From IMG/VR virus record IMGVR_UViG_3300025759_000676, positions 1 to 24,117 of that record: DNA of 24,117 nt. One strand, 5' to 3'. The stretch comes from a virus. Shown piece by piece: positions 1 through 5,211 of the stretch. A program made the position numbers and the translations under genes. Every line of letters starts with the position of its first letter. The stretch's first letter is position 1. Under the pieces are notes generated by a model, which saw only the letters and a list, made by a program, of their open reading frames with translations, searched no databases and had not been told where the DNA came from.

Positions 1-109
1 TGCAGCGAGATCCGGGGGCACCGGTCAGTGCGTATACTTTGCCTTCTTCAGGTTTGTCAATTGTTGCGGGACCAGCTGCAGGTCCAGTTGAATGTGTTCT
101 TTTGTTCAT
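1..109 (-). CDS. Hypothetical protein, N-terminal part only (runs off the left edge)
   Basis: A minus-strand reading frame starts with ATG at 109 and stays open to the window edge, giving 36 codons. The visible N-terminus begins MNKRTHSTGPAAGPATID and continues with EEGKVYALTGAPG. A strong Shine-Dalgarno (AAAGGAGA) sits just before the ATG and a sigma70-like promoter lies at 188-216, so this is a real gene start. The start is Ala/Gly/Pro-rich and probably flexible. I do not recognise the family. It follows the terminase small-subunit and VRR-NUC genes in the direction of transcription, which fits a packaging or head gene, but that is only position. The base composition here is more GC-rich than the replication genes. 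Confidence 0.75.
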   Translation of the reverse strand, partial: MNKRTHSTGPAAGPATIDKPEEGKVYALTGAPGSRC

Positions 110-187
110 AGTTCTCCTTTGGTTAACCGATGCCATCAACCGTAGTTAATGCGAGTGGCAGTCATGGTAACCCACACCGGCTTCGTA

Positions 188-216
188 CATATAAGATACG
201 ATGGGATATATGTCAA
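188..216 (-). promoter_or_regulatory. Sigma70-like promoter with TATCCCAT element (promoter A)
   Basis: On the minus strand a consensus -35 TTGACA (211-216) is followed after 17 nt by TATATG (188-193). The spacer begins TATATCCCAT. It overlaps the stop codon of the 213-407 gene and would drive the gene starting at 109, leaving a leader of about 70 nt that includes a strong Shine-Dalgarno. The TTGACA-nn-TATCCCAT block is shared with the promoter at 430-458. Confidence 0.6.
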
Positions 217-407
217 GGCCTTTCTTTTATTTTTTTTAATCTTTCTTCAAACGACCATTTCTTTTCCACGGGAAGTTCTTTTACCATCTGAGTTACCAGC
301 TCCTGAAGGTCAGTCACCTGCTGCTGGAGCTCATCCATTCTCTTGTTATAAGAACGAGCTTTGTTCTCTCCTCGAACGAGATCGAGGGCATCGAAATCTA
401 TTGCCAT
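213..407 (-). CDS. Small coiled-coil protein, 64 aa
   Basis: The ATG at 407 is chosen because AAAGGAGA lies just upstream; an in-frame start nine codons earlier has no comparable site and falls in the -10 region. The product begins MAIDFDALDLVRGENKARSY and then has a heptad-like helical stretch (MDELQQQVTDLQELVTQMV) before a charged Lys/Glu-rich tail. That pattern suggests a dimeric coiled coil. No signal peptide, membrane segment or known catalytic motif is visible. A good promoter (430-458) lies immediately upstream, so the gene is transcribed as its own short unit after the GC-rich repeat tract. I do not recognise a function; a structural or assembly role is possible from its place beside packaging genes. 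Confidence 0.75.
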   Translation of the reverse strand: MAIDFDALDLVRGENKARSYNKRMDELQQQVTDLQELVTQMVKELPVEKKWSFEERLKKIKERP

Positions 408-429
408 ATATTCTCCTTTGTTTAGTCTG

Positions 430-458
430 ACCATACGACATCATGGGATACCTGTCAA
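430..458 (-). promoter_or_regulatory. Sigma70-like promoter with TATCCCAT element (promoter B)
   Basis: Minus strand: TTGACA at 453-458, 17-nt spacer beginning GGTATCCCAT, then TATGGT at 430-435. The expected start of transcription is near 423, giving about 16 nt of leader with AAAGGAGA before the ATG at 407. The -35 and TATCCCAT block match promoter A at 188-216. Confidence 0.6.
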
Positions 459-530
459 CCACGAAGTTCTCCTGATCCCAGTCTGCACCCCCTGAAGCTC
501 ACGCTGCGGGGACGTTACCAGTGACCAGTG

Positions 531-762
531 AACGAGAACGAGGTTTATCCAGAAACGAGAACGAGAAACGAGATCCAGCATCCTGAGCTGCAGGTCCCGT
601 CACCAGGCCACCGTAAACAAAGAGGAAAGAAACGGTGGCCAGGAAACGAGAACGAGGATTACGCTGCTTCCGAAGGAGATCCCAGCTCAGTTACCATCCT
701 GCGCTGGACCAGTGGCCATTGTAACGGGAACGAGAACGAGGCAAACGGGACGAGGGAACGAG
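531..762. repeat. GC-rich tract with repeated AACGAG hexamers
   Basis: Copies of AACGAG on the plus strand lie at 531-536/537-542, 554-559/560-565, 567-572, 645-650/651-656, 729-734/735-740 and 757-762, with AACGGG variants at 723-728 and 744-749. Four of the clusters contain the 12-mer AACGAGAACGAG. The surrounding 470-790 is clearly richer in G and C than the rest of the window. The right half also encodes the C-terminal residues of the VRR-NUC gene. A replication or packaging site, a translocation-orientation motif or a recent insertion are all possible; none is shown by the sequence alone. Confidence 0.75.
606..640. repeat. Inverted repeat, 9-bp arms
   Basis: GGCCACCGT (606-614) and ACGGTGGCC (632-640) are perfect inverted copies separated by 17 nt, inside the AACGAG tract and just downstream of the VRR-NUC stop codon. 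A minus-strand transcript could fold here. There is no T run after it, so it is not a standard intrinsic terminator. Confidence 0.5.
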
Positions 763-1066
763 GATCCGTGAAAACGGACACCGGTCTGTAGAGTTTAAGA
801 GACCTCTCCAAGAGGGTCTCTTTCAAGATAATTACTTTGCCTCCTGCGTTTATATACCTGTTGATCCAAACAATTTGCCATTTATTTAGCTTCGGATAAC
901 TTAATGAATCTGATTTTAATTCTATCCAAAATACTTCATTACACATCACTGCATGAATGTCTGGAATACCATTGATTGTGCTAGATTCTACGCGTGTTAG
1001 AAAGCAATTAGTCAGTCCTTTTTTTACCTTTTGCCATAACCTAGTTTCCCCATTTTTATTAGTCAT
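659..1066 (-). CDS. VRR-NUC domain nuclease, 135 aa
   Basis: The core matches the VRR-NUC branch of the PD-(D/E)XK nucleases: GIPDIHAVM (about residues 33-41) carries the metal-binding Asp, and VFWIELKSD (about 45-53) supplies the E-x-K pair, followed by a helix with the LNKWQIVWINRYINAGGK pattern (the Q-x3-W/I helix of the fold). Known members cut structured or branched DNA; phage members are usually stand-alone like this one. The gene lies downstream of the terminase small subunit rather than with the polymerase, so a role in resolving DNA during packaging is plausible. The last 40 or so residues (from PVSVFTDPRS) are encoded by the GC-rich AACGAG tract and look unlike the rest, as if the frame has run into the repeat. 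The ATG at 1066 has no clear Shine-Dalgarno. Confidence 0.82.
   Translation of the reverse strand: MTNKNGETRLWQKVKKGLTNCFLTRVESSTINGIPDIHAVMCNEVFWIELKSDSLSYPKLNKWQIVWINRYINAGGKVIILKETLLERSLKLYRPVSVFTDPRSLVPFASFSFPLQWPLVQRRMVTELGSPSEAA
797..822. repeat. Hairpin inside the VRR-NUC gene
   Basis: AAGAGACCTC (797-806) pairs with GAGG-G-TCTCTT (812-822) as a 10-bp stem with a single bulged G and a TCCAA loop. It falls in the VRR-NUC coding region exactly where the conserved domain ends and the unusual C-terminal extension begins. No T run follows on either strand. Confidence 0.45.
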
Positions 1067-1081
1067 GATTGAGTAAGTAAA

Positions 1082-1405
1082 TTATAATTTTATCTTCCTG
1101 ATTGATTTAATCACTGCTGTTGGAATAATAGTTGTATTACCAATATTGTCAAATGTAGGCTTATCTTTGGTCTTGATGTAATCACTAAAAATTCTTGTAA
1201 TTCCTTTTTTTTGGCTAAGCAAATACCCTTTCGATACACATACAGGTAGTTGTTCTTTATGCAAATCTTTTGTTGAAGACCAGCCAGCATCACCTTCGAT
1301 ATCCAGCCACTCTATTTCCACAAATGGATAATCATCAATTATGTTACCGAGATTTTTAAAATCAAAGTTTAGTATTTTAGATTGTTGTCGTTTCTTCTTA
1401 ATCAT
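1082..1405 (-). CDS. Conserved-looking small phage protein, 107 aa, unknown function
   Basis: The ATG at 1405 is preferred to the TTG one codon upstream. The protein starts with a basic run (MIKKKRQQSK) and then has the pattern FVEIEWLDIEGDAGW, followed by CVSKGYLLSQKKG and a C-terminal TTIIPTAVIKSIRKI. The alternation of short hydrophobic strands suggests a small beta-rich, SH3-like fold, and this layout (EWxD...GW...GYL...D...GNTTIIP..VI) is common in small phage proteins of unknown role. The start overlaps the stop of the 1398-1544 gene by 8 nt, indicating translational coupling in the terminase operon. No catalytic motif is visible. Confidence 0.78.
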   Translation of the reverse strand: MIKKKRQQSKILNFDFKNLGNIIDDYPFVEIEWLDIEGDAGWSSTKDLHKEQLPVCVSKGYLLSQKKGITRIFSDYIKTKDKPTFDNIGNTTIIPTAVIKSIRKIKL

Positions 1406-1544
1406 CAATCACTACCTTAATTTTACCAACTGAAGTAGTGATAGTAGAGTTATGTACTTGGTTAAAAACATCTAACCACTCAGACCAACTAACTTTCTTC
1501 AATTGCTGTAACGTCTTGGGATTCAATCGTAATCGTTTTGGCAT
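1398..1544 (-). CDS. Possible small protein, 48 aa, between terminase small subunit and next gene
   Basis: A frame ending at 1398 continues 91 nt beyond the terminase small-subunit stop and overlaps the start of the next gene by 8 nt, so it fills a gap that would otherwise be about 80 nt. The likely start is ATG at 1544 (or 1553), giving MPKRLRLNPKTLQQLKKVSW and then SEWLDVFNQVHNSTI. The N-terminus is basic, followed by a helical segment with Trp residues. The start lies inside the terminase small-subunit gene and neither ATG has a strong ribosome site, so the exact N-terminus is uncertain. The tight coupling with the downstream gene is the main support. Confidence 0.5.
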   Translation of the reverse strand: MPKRLRLNPKTLQQLKKVSWSEWLDVFNQVHNSTITTSVGKIKVVIDD

Positions 1545-2019
1545 TGTAGCCATCGATCTTGTTTGATAGTTCCTCAAGCTTTTTTTCAAGTTGCTCACGT
1601 GACATACCCTCCAAACCACTGACTGTTACTTCTTTTCTATCAACATAAGCTCCAGCCAATTGACCAGATCTATACTCAGCATTAATAGCAGCAGCAAATT
1701 GTTTTTCTTTCTCTGCTTTGTCAGCAATTCTTTCTAACCTTTTATATCTTCTAAGGTTGTCACTCTCGTATTTTTTTACTTCACGCTCAAATAATTTATC
1801 AAAGTATTTAGCTATATGAGGACTGTGTTTTCTAGATAACATTCTAGATGCAACAGATCCATAATCTTTTTCATTAGTGCACACATAACCTGCACGCTTC
1901 AACGCTTCAGCTTGTGTAATAGAACCCCAATCTTTTACATAGATTTCAACAAACATCTTTTGTTTAGGAGTTAAATCTAATTCAGTTCTTAATGATTTCT
2001 TTTTAAGTCCACCAGGCAT
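1489..2019 (-). CDS. terS: Terminase small subunit, 176 aa
   Basis: The N-terminal part reads LTPKQKMFVEIYVKDWGSITQ then AEALKRAGY, the characteristic opening of the Terminase_2 small-subunit family (a helix-turn-helix that recognises the packaging site). It continues with SVASRMLSRKHSPHIAKYFD, the second conserved helix of that family. The C-terminal half is charged and strongly helical, fitting the oligomerisation region that forms the ring and contacts the large subunit. The length is normal for the family. Its ATG overlaps the preceding stop as TAATG. Repeats that could be its DNA target lie about 330 nt upstream (2353-2456). The large subunit is not in the window and should lie further left. 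Confidence 0.85.
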   Translation of the reverse strand: MPGGLKKKSLRTELDLTPKQKMFVEIYVKDWGSITQAEALKRAGYVCTNEKDYGSVASRMLSRKHSPHIAKYFDKLFEREVKKYESDNLRRYKRLERIADKAEKEKQFAAAINAEYRSGQLAGAYVDRKEVTVSGLEGMSREQLEKKLEELSNKIDGYNAKTITIESQDVTAIEES

Positions 2020-2279
2020 TATTTTAATTTGTTTAAACCTCTAATAATAGAACGTCTTTTAGTTTTATCTTTTTCAAATTTTAATTTGCTTTTTAATTCT
2101 TGACTAATTCCAGACTTAACATCTGCTTTAGCAACAGATCTTGTTACATTACTATCTTTTACAATATCAGCAGTTTTTTTACCTTTTGGTGCACTAGTTC
2201 TATAAGACTTATAAGCATCTCTAATTTCTTTAGTAAGGAACTTTCCTGTATCTGTCAAAAACTTCAATTTCTTATACAT
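2019..2279 (-). CDS. Lysine-rich basic protein, 86 aa, unknown
   Basis: Starts at ATG 2279 and ends in a TAATG overlap with the terminase small-subunit start, so the two are translationally coupled. The product is very rich in Lys and Arg (for example KLKSKLK-type runs and a KDKTKRRSIIRGLNKLK end) with no hydrophobic segment, which would suit nucleic-acid binding. No Shine-Dalgarno is visible. A TATATA hexamer lies 10 nt before the ATG and could act as a -10 box, which would make the transcript nearly leaderless. I do not recognise the family; position argues for a packaging accessory. Confidence 0.7.
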   Translation of the reverse strand: MYKKLKFLTDTGKFLTKEIRDAYKSYRTSAPKGKKTADIVKDSNVTRSVAKADVKSGISQELKSKLKFEKDKTKRRSIIRGLNKLK

Positions 2280-2352
2280 AATTTTTTACTATATAGATAT
2301 TTCAGAGTAATGACTAGTTCCTATTAACCAACTGTTTGCGTTCCCGCAAGAG

Positions 2353-2456
2353 TGGTGTCCCTGAGGGACACCATAGGGACACCATAGGGACACCATTAAA
2401 TCGTCTATAATTGTTGTATATAGCCAATAATAGTCTTTAGGGACACCAGGGACACC
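2353..2456. repeat. Cluster of GGGACACC repeats with a central palindrome
   Basis: GGGACACC occurs on the plus strand at 2365-2372, 2376-2383, 2387-2394 (an 11-bp period, about one helical turn), and again at 2440-2447 and 2449-2456 (9-bp period). An inverted copy at 2354-2361 forms the palindrome TGGTGTCCC-tga-GGGACACCA (2353-2373). Iterons on one face of the helix beside a terminase small-subunit operon fit a packaging-recognition site; a replication origin or repressor operator are alternatives. Confidence 0.85.
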
Positions 2457-2590
2457 TCTTTTACCCCCTGGGCACTTTTCTTTTTCAATTACTCTAGATA
2501 ATCTATATAGTAGAATTTTTTCCATTGTCCGGTATCCGGTTTTCTGGTACATTTGTCTTGTGTTTAATTACACATATAAACATTGGTTAA

Positions 2591-2644
2591 TAACTCCTGG
2601 GGGTCTAACAATAATTGCTCTCTGGTTTTTCCCTCCAGGAGTTA
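2591..2644. repeat. Inverted repeat, perfect 10-bp arms
   Basis: TAACTCCTGG (2591-2600) and CCAGGAGTTA (2635-2644) are perfect inverted copies, and three further bases inside each arm (GGG versus CCT) can mostly pair. The loop is about 30 nt. It begins 21 nt after the stop of the 2665-3087 gene on the minus strand, where a terminator or an mRNA-end structure would sit, but no T run follows. Confidence 0.55.
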
Positions 2645-2664
2645 AATTCATTCGTCCCCCATGA

Positions 2665-3087
2665 CTACGCTAATCTCTTTAAATTTTCTTTTAAGATAAG
2701 TTTCTTAATAATTCTTCTCTCCTCCTTACTATTACATTCTCGATACCTCTTATATAAATCACGATACCGAATCCAGGACATCTGCAATTTAGTAAAATGT
2801 ATTTTTCCCTTATCAACTAATTTTAAGTATTCTCCTCTTACAAAATCTGGGTCCATATCTGCTCCCCAACAAACGTCTTGAAAATCTTTACTATTACTAA
2901 CAAACCATTTATGAGAATCATGTTTATGGTAAGTCTCCTTCTTAAATCCTGAAGGGTTTACTGCATCCTCTAACGCCTGCACCAGGATAGCCTGAAATAA
3001 TCTTTGTTCAGCGTAAGATTTAGGTTTTATAATCTCTAGGCTCAATTTAATGCCCAAAAATTTTAGTAAGCTCGGAGCACAGTTCAT
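2665..3087 (-). CDS. Small conserved phage protein, 140 aa, unknown function
   Basis: The central part reads YAEQRLFQAILVQALEDA, then HKWFVSNSKDFQDVCWGADMD followed by PDFVRGEY. The arrangement of an RLxQAxxxQAxxDA helix followed by a W-(F/L)-x-S-x-S-x-DF-x-x-(V/I)-C-x-x-A-x-x-(D/N)-PD-x-VR segment is one I recognise from small uncharacterised proteins of alphaproteobacterial phages and prophages. The C-terminus is Lys/Arg-rich. The ATG at 3087 overlaps the upstream gene by 41 nt; a TTG at 3045 placed right after the upstream stop is an alternative and would begin at the conserved region. No function is known to me. Confidence 0.75.
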   Translation of the reverse strand: MNCAPSLLKFLGIKLSLEIIKPKSYAEQRLFQAILVQALEDAVNPSGFKKETYHKHDSHKWFVSNSKDFQDVCWGADMDPDFVRGEYLKLVDKGKIHFTKLQMSWIRYRDLYKRYRECNSKEERRIIKKLILKENLKRLA

Positions 3088-3274
3088 AGGCTTTTTTCTG
3101 ATCTAATGGAGTATTTTTACGTTTACGTCCACGGCCACGTGCAGGAGTTCTAACATAGACATCAATATACAAATCCCACATACGCTGTAGGTAGAACATC
3201 CGATCTTCACCGGACATGATCTCCATCATAATTATTGATTGTTTTAATAGTCTAGGTGCTTTTTGCATTTGCAT
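3047..3274 (-). CDS. Hypothetical basic protein, 75 aa
   Basis: Begins MQMQKAPRLLKQSI from ATG 3274 (a GTG two codons upstream is less likely) and contains a helical central part and a strongly basic patch, ARGRGRKRKN, near residues 45-56, followed by LDQKKAYELCSELTKIFGH. The basic patch suggests nucleic-acid contact. It sits in a three-gene unit with the genes on either side, overlapping the next by 41 nt. An 8-bp inverted repeat (3277-3319) lies immediately before its start, where it could influence translation; no Shine-Dalgarno is visible. The family is unknown to me. Confidence 0.65.
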   Translation of the reverse strand: MQMQKAPRLLKQSIIMMEIMSGEDRMFYLQRMWDLYIDVYVRTPARGRGRKRKNTPLDQKKAYELCSELTKIFGH

Positions 3275-3276
3275 AA

Positions 3277-3319
3277 CCACGGTGCGGGAAAAGATATGGA
3301 TGTAATATGGACACCGTGG
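3277..3319. repeat. Inverted repeat between two small genes
   Basis: CCACGGTG (3277-3284) and CACCGTGG (3312-3319) are perfect inverted copies around a 27-nt loop. The structure exactly fills the gap between the stop of the 3320-3571 gene and the start of the 3047-3274 gene on the minus strand. Confidence 0.55.
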
Positions 3320-3571
3320 CTAAGCATTCGTTACGACCAGTTTTAAACCTTTAGCCTGAGCTGCAGCTTTACGTCCTGATCGCCATCGATCCTCGATTTT
3401 ATCAAGGAAAGAAAGACTGAAATTTCCTAAACCAAAGTCATTTCCACAATACAACTGAAACATCAAACTAGTTAACTCATCATAAGTTTTTTTATTTGGA
3501 CACACCATCACTAGCTTGTCCAACGCCTGGTTCAATGCTTCTTCACTACTTTTCTTAATAGCTTTACCCAC
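3320..3571 (-). CDS. Hypothetical protein, 83 aa, GTG start
   Basis: Starts with GTG at 3571, supported by AAAGGAT about eight bases upstream. The product begins MGKAIKKSSEEALNQALDKL and is predicted helical, with VCPNKKTYDELTSLMFQLYC and an Arg/Lys-rich RWRSGRKAAAQAKGLK near the end. No signal peptide, membrane segment or known motif is seen. It is the first gene behind the promoter at 3676-3704, and so heads a transcript running through the two genes to its left. I cannot assign a function. Confidence 0.75.
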   Translation of the reverse strand: MGKAIKKSSEEALNQALDKLVMVCPNKKTYDELTSLMFQLYCGNDFGLGNFSLSFLDKIEDRWRSGRKAAAQAKGLKLVVTNA

Positions 3572-3675
3572 AAAATATCCTTTTAATTAAAGTTAAATTG
3601 AGTGTTAATTGTTCGGTGAAAATAAAGTGTTTTAAAGCCCCACTTATTTCATTTAGGCTTAGGAATACATTTAAA

Positions 3676-3704
3676 TTAATAAGTTAATTCTATTTTGATT
3701 GCAA
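3676..3704 (-). promoter_or_regulatory. Likely sigma70-type promoter
   Basis: Minus strand TTGCAA (3699-3704), exactly 17 nt, then TATTAA (3676-3681). It lies directly after the intrinsic terminator at 3707-3736 and about 100 nt before the GTG start at 3571, so it would restart transcription for the 3571-2665 genes. Confidence 0.45.
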
Positions 3705-3706
3705 GT

Positions 3707-3736
3707 AAAAAAAAGGCCCACTCTCGCGGGCCCTTT
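3707..3736 (-). terminator. Rho-independent terminator (minus strand)
   Basis: Read on the minus strand, a GC-rich stem (GGGCCC...GGGCC, 3715-3733) with a loop of about 8 nt is followed by a run of eight T (3707-3714). It lies 37 nt after the stop of the ribbon-helix-helix-like gene, closing the 5147-3773 transcription unit. Confidence 0.85.
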
Positions 3737-3772
3737 CCAACACCAACCGATGCACATCTAAGTGTCTATCAC

Positions 3773-3982
3773 TTACTTCAAGAGTTTCTTTCCTTGGTTC
3801 AGTAAATTCTCTTTCATTTTAGTTTCAGCAACACCTTCTTTCTTAGCTATCTTTTTAATAGTGTCAGATACAAGTTTTTTAATCATGTTGCCTGGGTTTC
3901 TAAGGCCATTCTCCCCCATGGCCCTAATAATTGTGTATGATTCGATATCAACAGCAATTGATTTCCATTTGTTTACGTCCAT
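3773..3982 (-). CDS. Ribbon-helix-helix-like small protein, 69 aa
   Basis: A strong AGGAG lies just before the ATG at 3982, and only 8 nt separate it from the stop of the ParB-like gene, so the two are co-transcribed. Residues 4-45 read as a short strand (WKSIAVDIESYTII) followed by two helices (RAMGENGL; NPGNMIKKLVSDTI). The strand-helix-helix order with a conserved Gly/Asn turn resembles the ribbon-helix-helix DNA-binding fold of Arc/CopG-type repressors. The C-terminus is Lys-rich. Function as a transcriptional regulator, perhaps of its own operon or as a partner of the ParB-domain protein, is inference. It is the last gene before the terminator at 3707-3736. Confidence 0.72.
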   Translation of the reverse strand: MDVNKWKSIAVDIESYTIIRAMGENGLRNPGNMIKKLVSDTIKKIAKKEGVAETKMKENLLNQGKKLLK

Positions 3983-3990
3983 TGTTTCTC

Positions 3991-4779
3991 CTATTTGTCT
4001 TGATACTCTTTAGTTTTGTAAAACTCAACTAAATTTATTTTATTTTTTTGAGTTAGTCCTGCGTTATATATTCTCTCAATGATCGCAATATAATCTGCAG
4101 TTGATGTACCCGTTAAGAACCATGAAGACTTACTCTTGCAAGCAGTTTTAAATCTTCGGTGATCAAACTTAGGATGCTTGTCAGCTACAATATAAGACAC
4201 CACCATCGAACGTTTAAATCTTTTGTTCTTTGGAGACTCCATACCATAGAAGTATTTTTTAAGTTGCATCAATTGAGATCCAATACGATCTGTATGCTCA
4301 ATACCTCCTGCAGGAATTACAAACCGTCCTGTTTTAAAATCATTACTGATTCTTGACCACAGTGAAGTTTGTTTTAATAATAGAACTACCATCTCTGCAA
4401 CATTGATTCCGTACTGTTGCATTTTGTTTCTACAAATTCTGTAGTCCATTTTATTTCTTGCACAGTGTTGATCTAAATAATTTTCCATAGACCAGTTCTT
4501 ACGACCTGTGTTTAGTCTAGCCACATCTAATGGATCATCAGAGTCCATAATAATAAATGGAATTTTTAGATCTAATTGTTTTCTAGCTTCTAATGTATGT
4601 TGGCCATCAATGACTTCCATATTTTTATTTACACGAATTGGATCGTATAAATCTTTTTCTTGAATCAACTTTTTAAGTTGCTGCACGTGTGCTTCATCTA
4701 CAGGTCTGTTACCTCTAGTCTTTTTGAACTTACTGTAATCAGTAGTTTCAAAAAATTTGTTTTGTATTGCTTTGTTCAT
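3991..4779 (-). CDS. ParB/sulfiredoxin-like domain protein, 262 aa
   Basis: The first ~90 residues match the ParB/Srx fold: a N-terminal RPVDEAHVQQLKKLI helix, the strand DPIRVNKN, and the motif EVIDGQHTLEARKQL, equivalent to the GERRxxA box of ParB where CTP or nucleotide is bound, followed by a strand IPFIIMDSDD. The remaining ~170 residues are helical and contain no ParB helix-turn-helix I can identify. ParB-type domains in phages serve in partition, as regulators, or as nucleases or modifying enzymes. No ParA is visible nearby, so classical plasmid partition is unlikely from this window alone. A strong GGAGG precedes the ATG at 4779. The gene directly precedes the ribbon-helix-helix-like gene. 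Confidence 0.78.
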   Translation of the reverse strand: MNKAIQNKFFETTDYSKFKKTRGNRPVDEAHVQQLKKLIQEKDLYDPIRVNKNMEVIDGQHTLEARKQLDLKIPFIIMDSDDPLDVARLNTGRKNWSMENYLDQHCARNKMDYRICRNKMQQYGINVAEMVVLLLKQTSLWSRISNDFKTGRFVIPAGGIEHTDRIGSQLMQLKKYFYGMESPKNKRFKRSMVVSYIVADKHPKFDHRRFKTACKSKSSWFLTGTSTADYIAIIERIYNAGLTQKNKINLVEFYKTKEYQDK

Positions 4780-4795
4780 ATCTTTTCCTCCTTGG

Positions 4796-4903
4796 TTAAT
4801 AGAACATTAAATATCCCAATGATGCAAAAATAAATAATAAAACTTTTGCAGGGATAATGGTTAGTAATGCAATAAACATCATACTAAATATCAGGTCTTT
4901 CAT
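4796..4903 (-). CDS. Single-span membrane peptide, 35 aa
   Basis: ATG at 4903 is preceded by AGAGGTG at good spacing. The product is MKDLIFSMMFIALLTIIPAK followed by VLLFIFASLGYLMFY, almost wholly hydrophobic apart from the first residues and one Lys near the middle, so it would insert in the inner membrane as one or two short spans. It overlaps the preceding gene by 20 nt and is followed after 16 nt by the ParB-like gene. Peptides like this in phages can act as holins, antiholins or inhibitors of host membrane functions; nothing here decides between them. Confidence 0.6.
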   Translation of the reverse strand: MKDLIFSMMFIALLTIIPAKVLLFIFASLGYLMFY

Positions 4904-5147
4904 CGGCACCTCTCTGTTGATCTTGTATAAGTTTATTAGCAATGGTTTCGTTAATTGGATAAATAGGCATGTCTTCAAAGTTCATTGAACACTGCTGCAA
5001 CATCTTCATAACTTCTTGGTACGCATCGTCTTGATACTCTAACGGCTCACCACTGATATCAGTTTTCGGTAGCCGTGATAAAATATCATCTACTTTTGTG
5101 CTCCAATCTTTAAACACCTGTGAGTCACATTTTGTTGTTGTTGCCAT
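4884..5147 (-). CDS. Acidic small protein, 87 aa, unknown
   Basis: First gene of the leftward unit, with GAGGAGG upstream of the ATG at 5147 and a promoter candidate at 5183-5211. It begins MATTTKCDSQVFKDWSTKVD and is rich in Asp, Glu and Gln. Helical character is likely through ILSRLPK and AYQEVMKMLQQ. No known motif is visible. It overlaps the membrane-peptide gene by 20 nt. As a first-transcribed gene next to a divergent promoter it could be an early host-interaction protein, but that is only positional. Confidence 0.75.
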   Translation of the reverse strand: MATTTKCDSQVFKDWSTKVDDILSRLPKTDISGEPLEYQDDAYQEVMKMLQQCSMNFEDMPIYPINETIANKLIQDQQRGADERPDI

Positions 5148-5182
5148 ATGGCCTCCTCTTTGTTACAATTATTACTGTATAT

Positions 5183-5211
5183 TTATATAAACATTTTAAT
5201 GGGATATGCAA
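5183..5211 (-). promoter_or_regulatory. Leftward promoter with TATCCCAT element (promoter C)
   Basis: Minus strand TTGCAT (5206-5211) runs directly into ATCCCAT and is followed 16-18 nt later by an AT-rich TATATAAA block (5182-5189). The expected start is near 5176, leaving a leader with GAGGAGG before the ATG at 5147. The TATCCCAT element also occurs in promoters at 188-216 and 430-458. Confidence 0.5.

Larger units (their letters stand above)
2280..2664. other. Non-coding region upstream of the terminase operon
   Basis: About 385 nt separate the terminase-operon start from the next gene. It holds the GGGACACC repeat cluster (2353-2456), one copy of the CCGG-containing motif (2525-2540), an AT-rich stretch and the 10-bp inverted repeat at 2591-2644. 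A minus-strand frame of 87 codons covers part of it, but its residues largely mirror the repeats and I do not regard it as a gene. Confidence 0.6.

Noticed and set aside
528-791. Plus-strand frame with NENE repeats across the AACGAG tract
   Set aside because: The residues simply translate the repeats, the start is GTG without a ribosome site, and it lies opposite the VRR-NUC gene. Treated as a shadow.
1111-1293. 60-codon minus-strand frame inside the 1082-1405 gene
   Set aside because: It lies wholly inside another reading frame that has conserved-looking motifs, and its sequence is low-complexity.
2353-2456. GGGACACC repeats as a CRISPR array
   Set aside because: Units are 8 bp with 1-3 bp gaps (one 45-bp gap), far too short and without unique spacers; no cas genes.
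2289-2552. Minus-strand 87-codon frame over the GGGACACC repeats
   Set aside because: Its GVPGVP and CPYGVP segments arise from the repeats, there is no good ribosome site, and it would cover the candidate packaging site. A real gene cannot be fully excluded.
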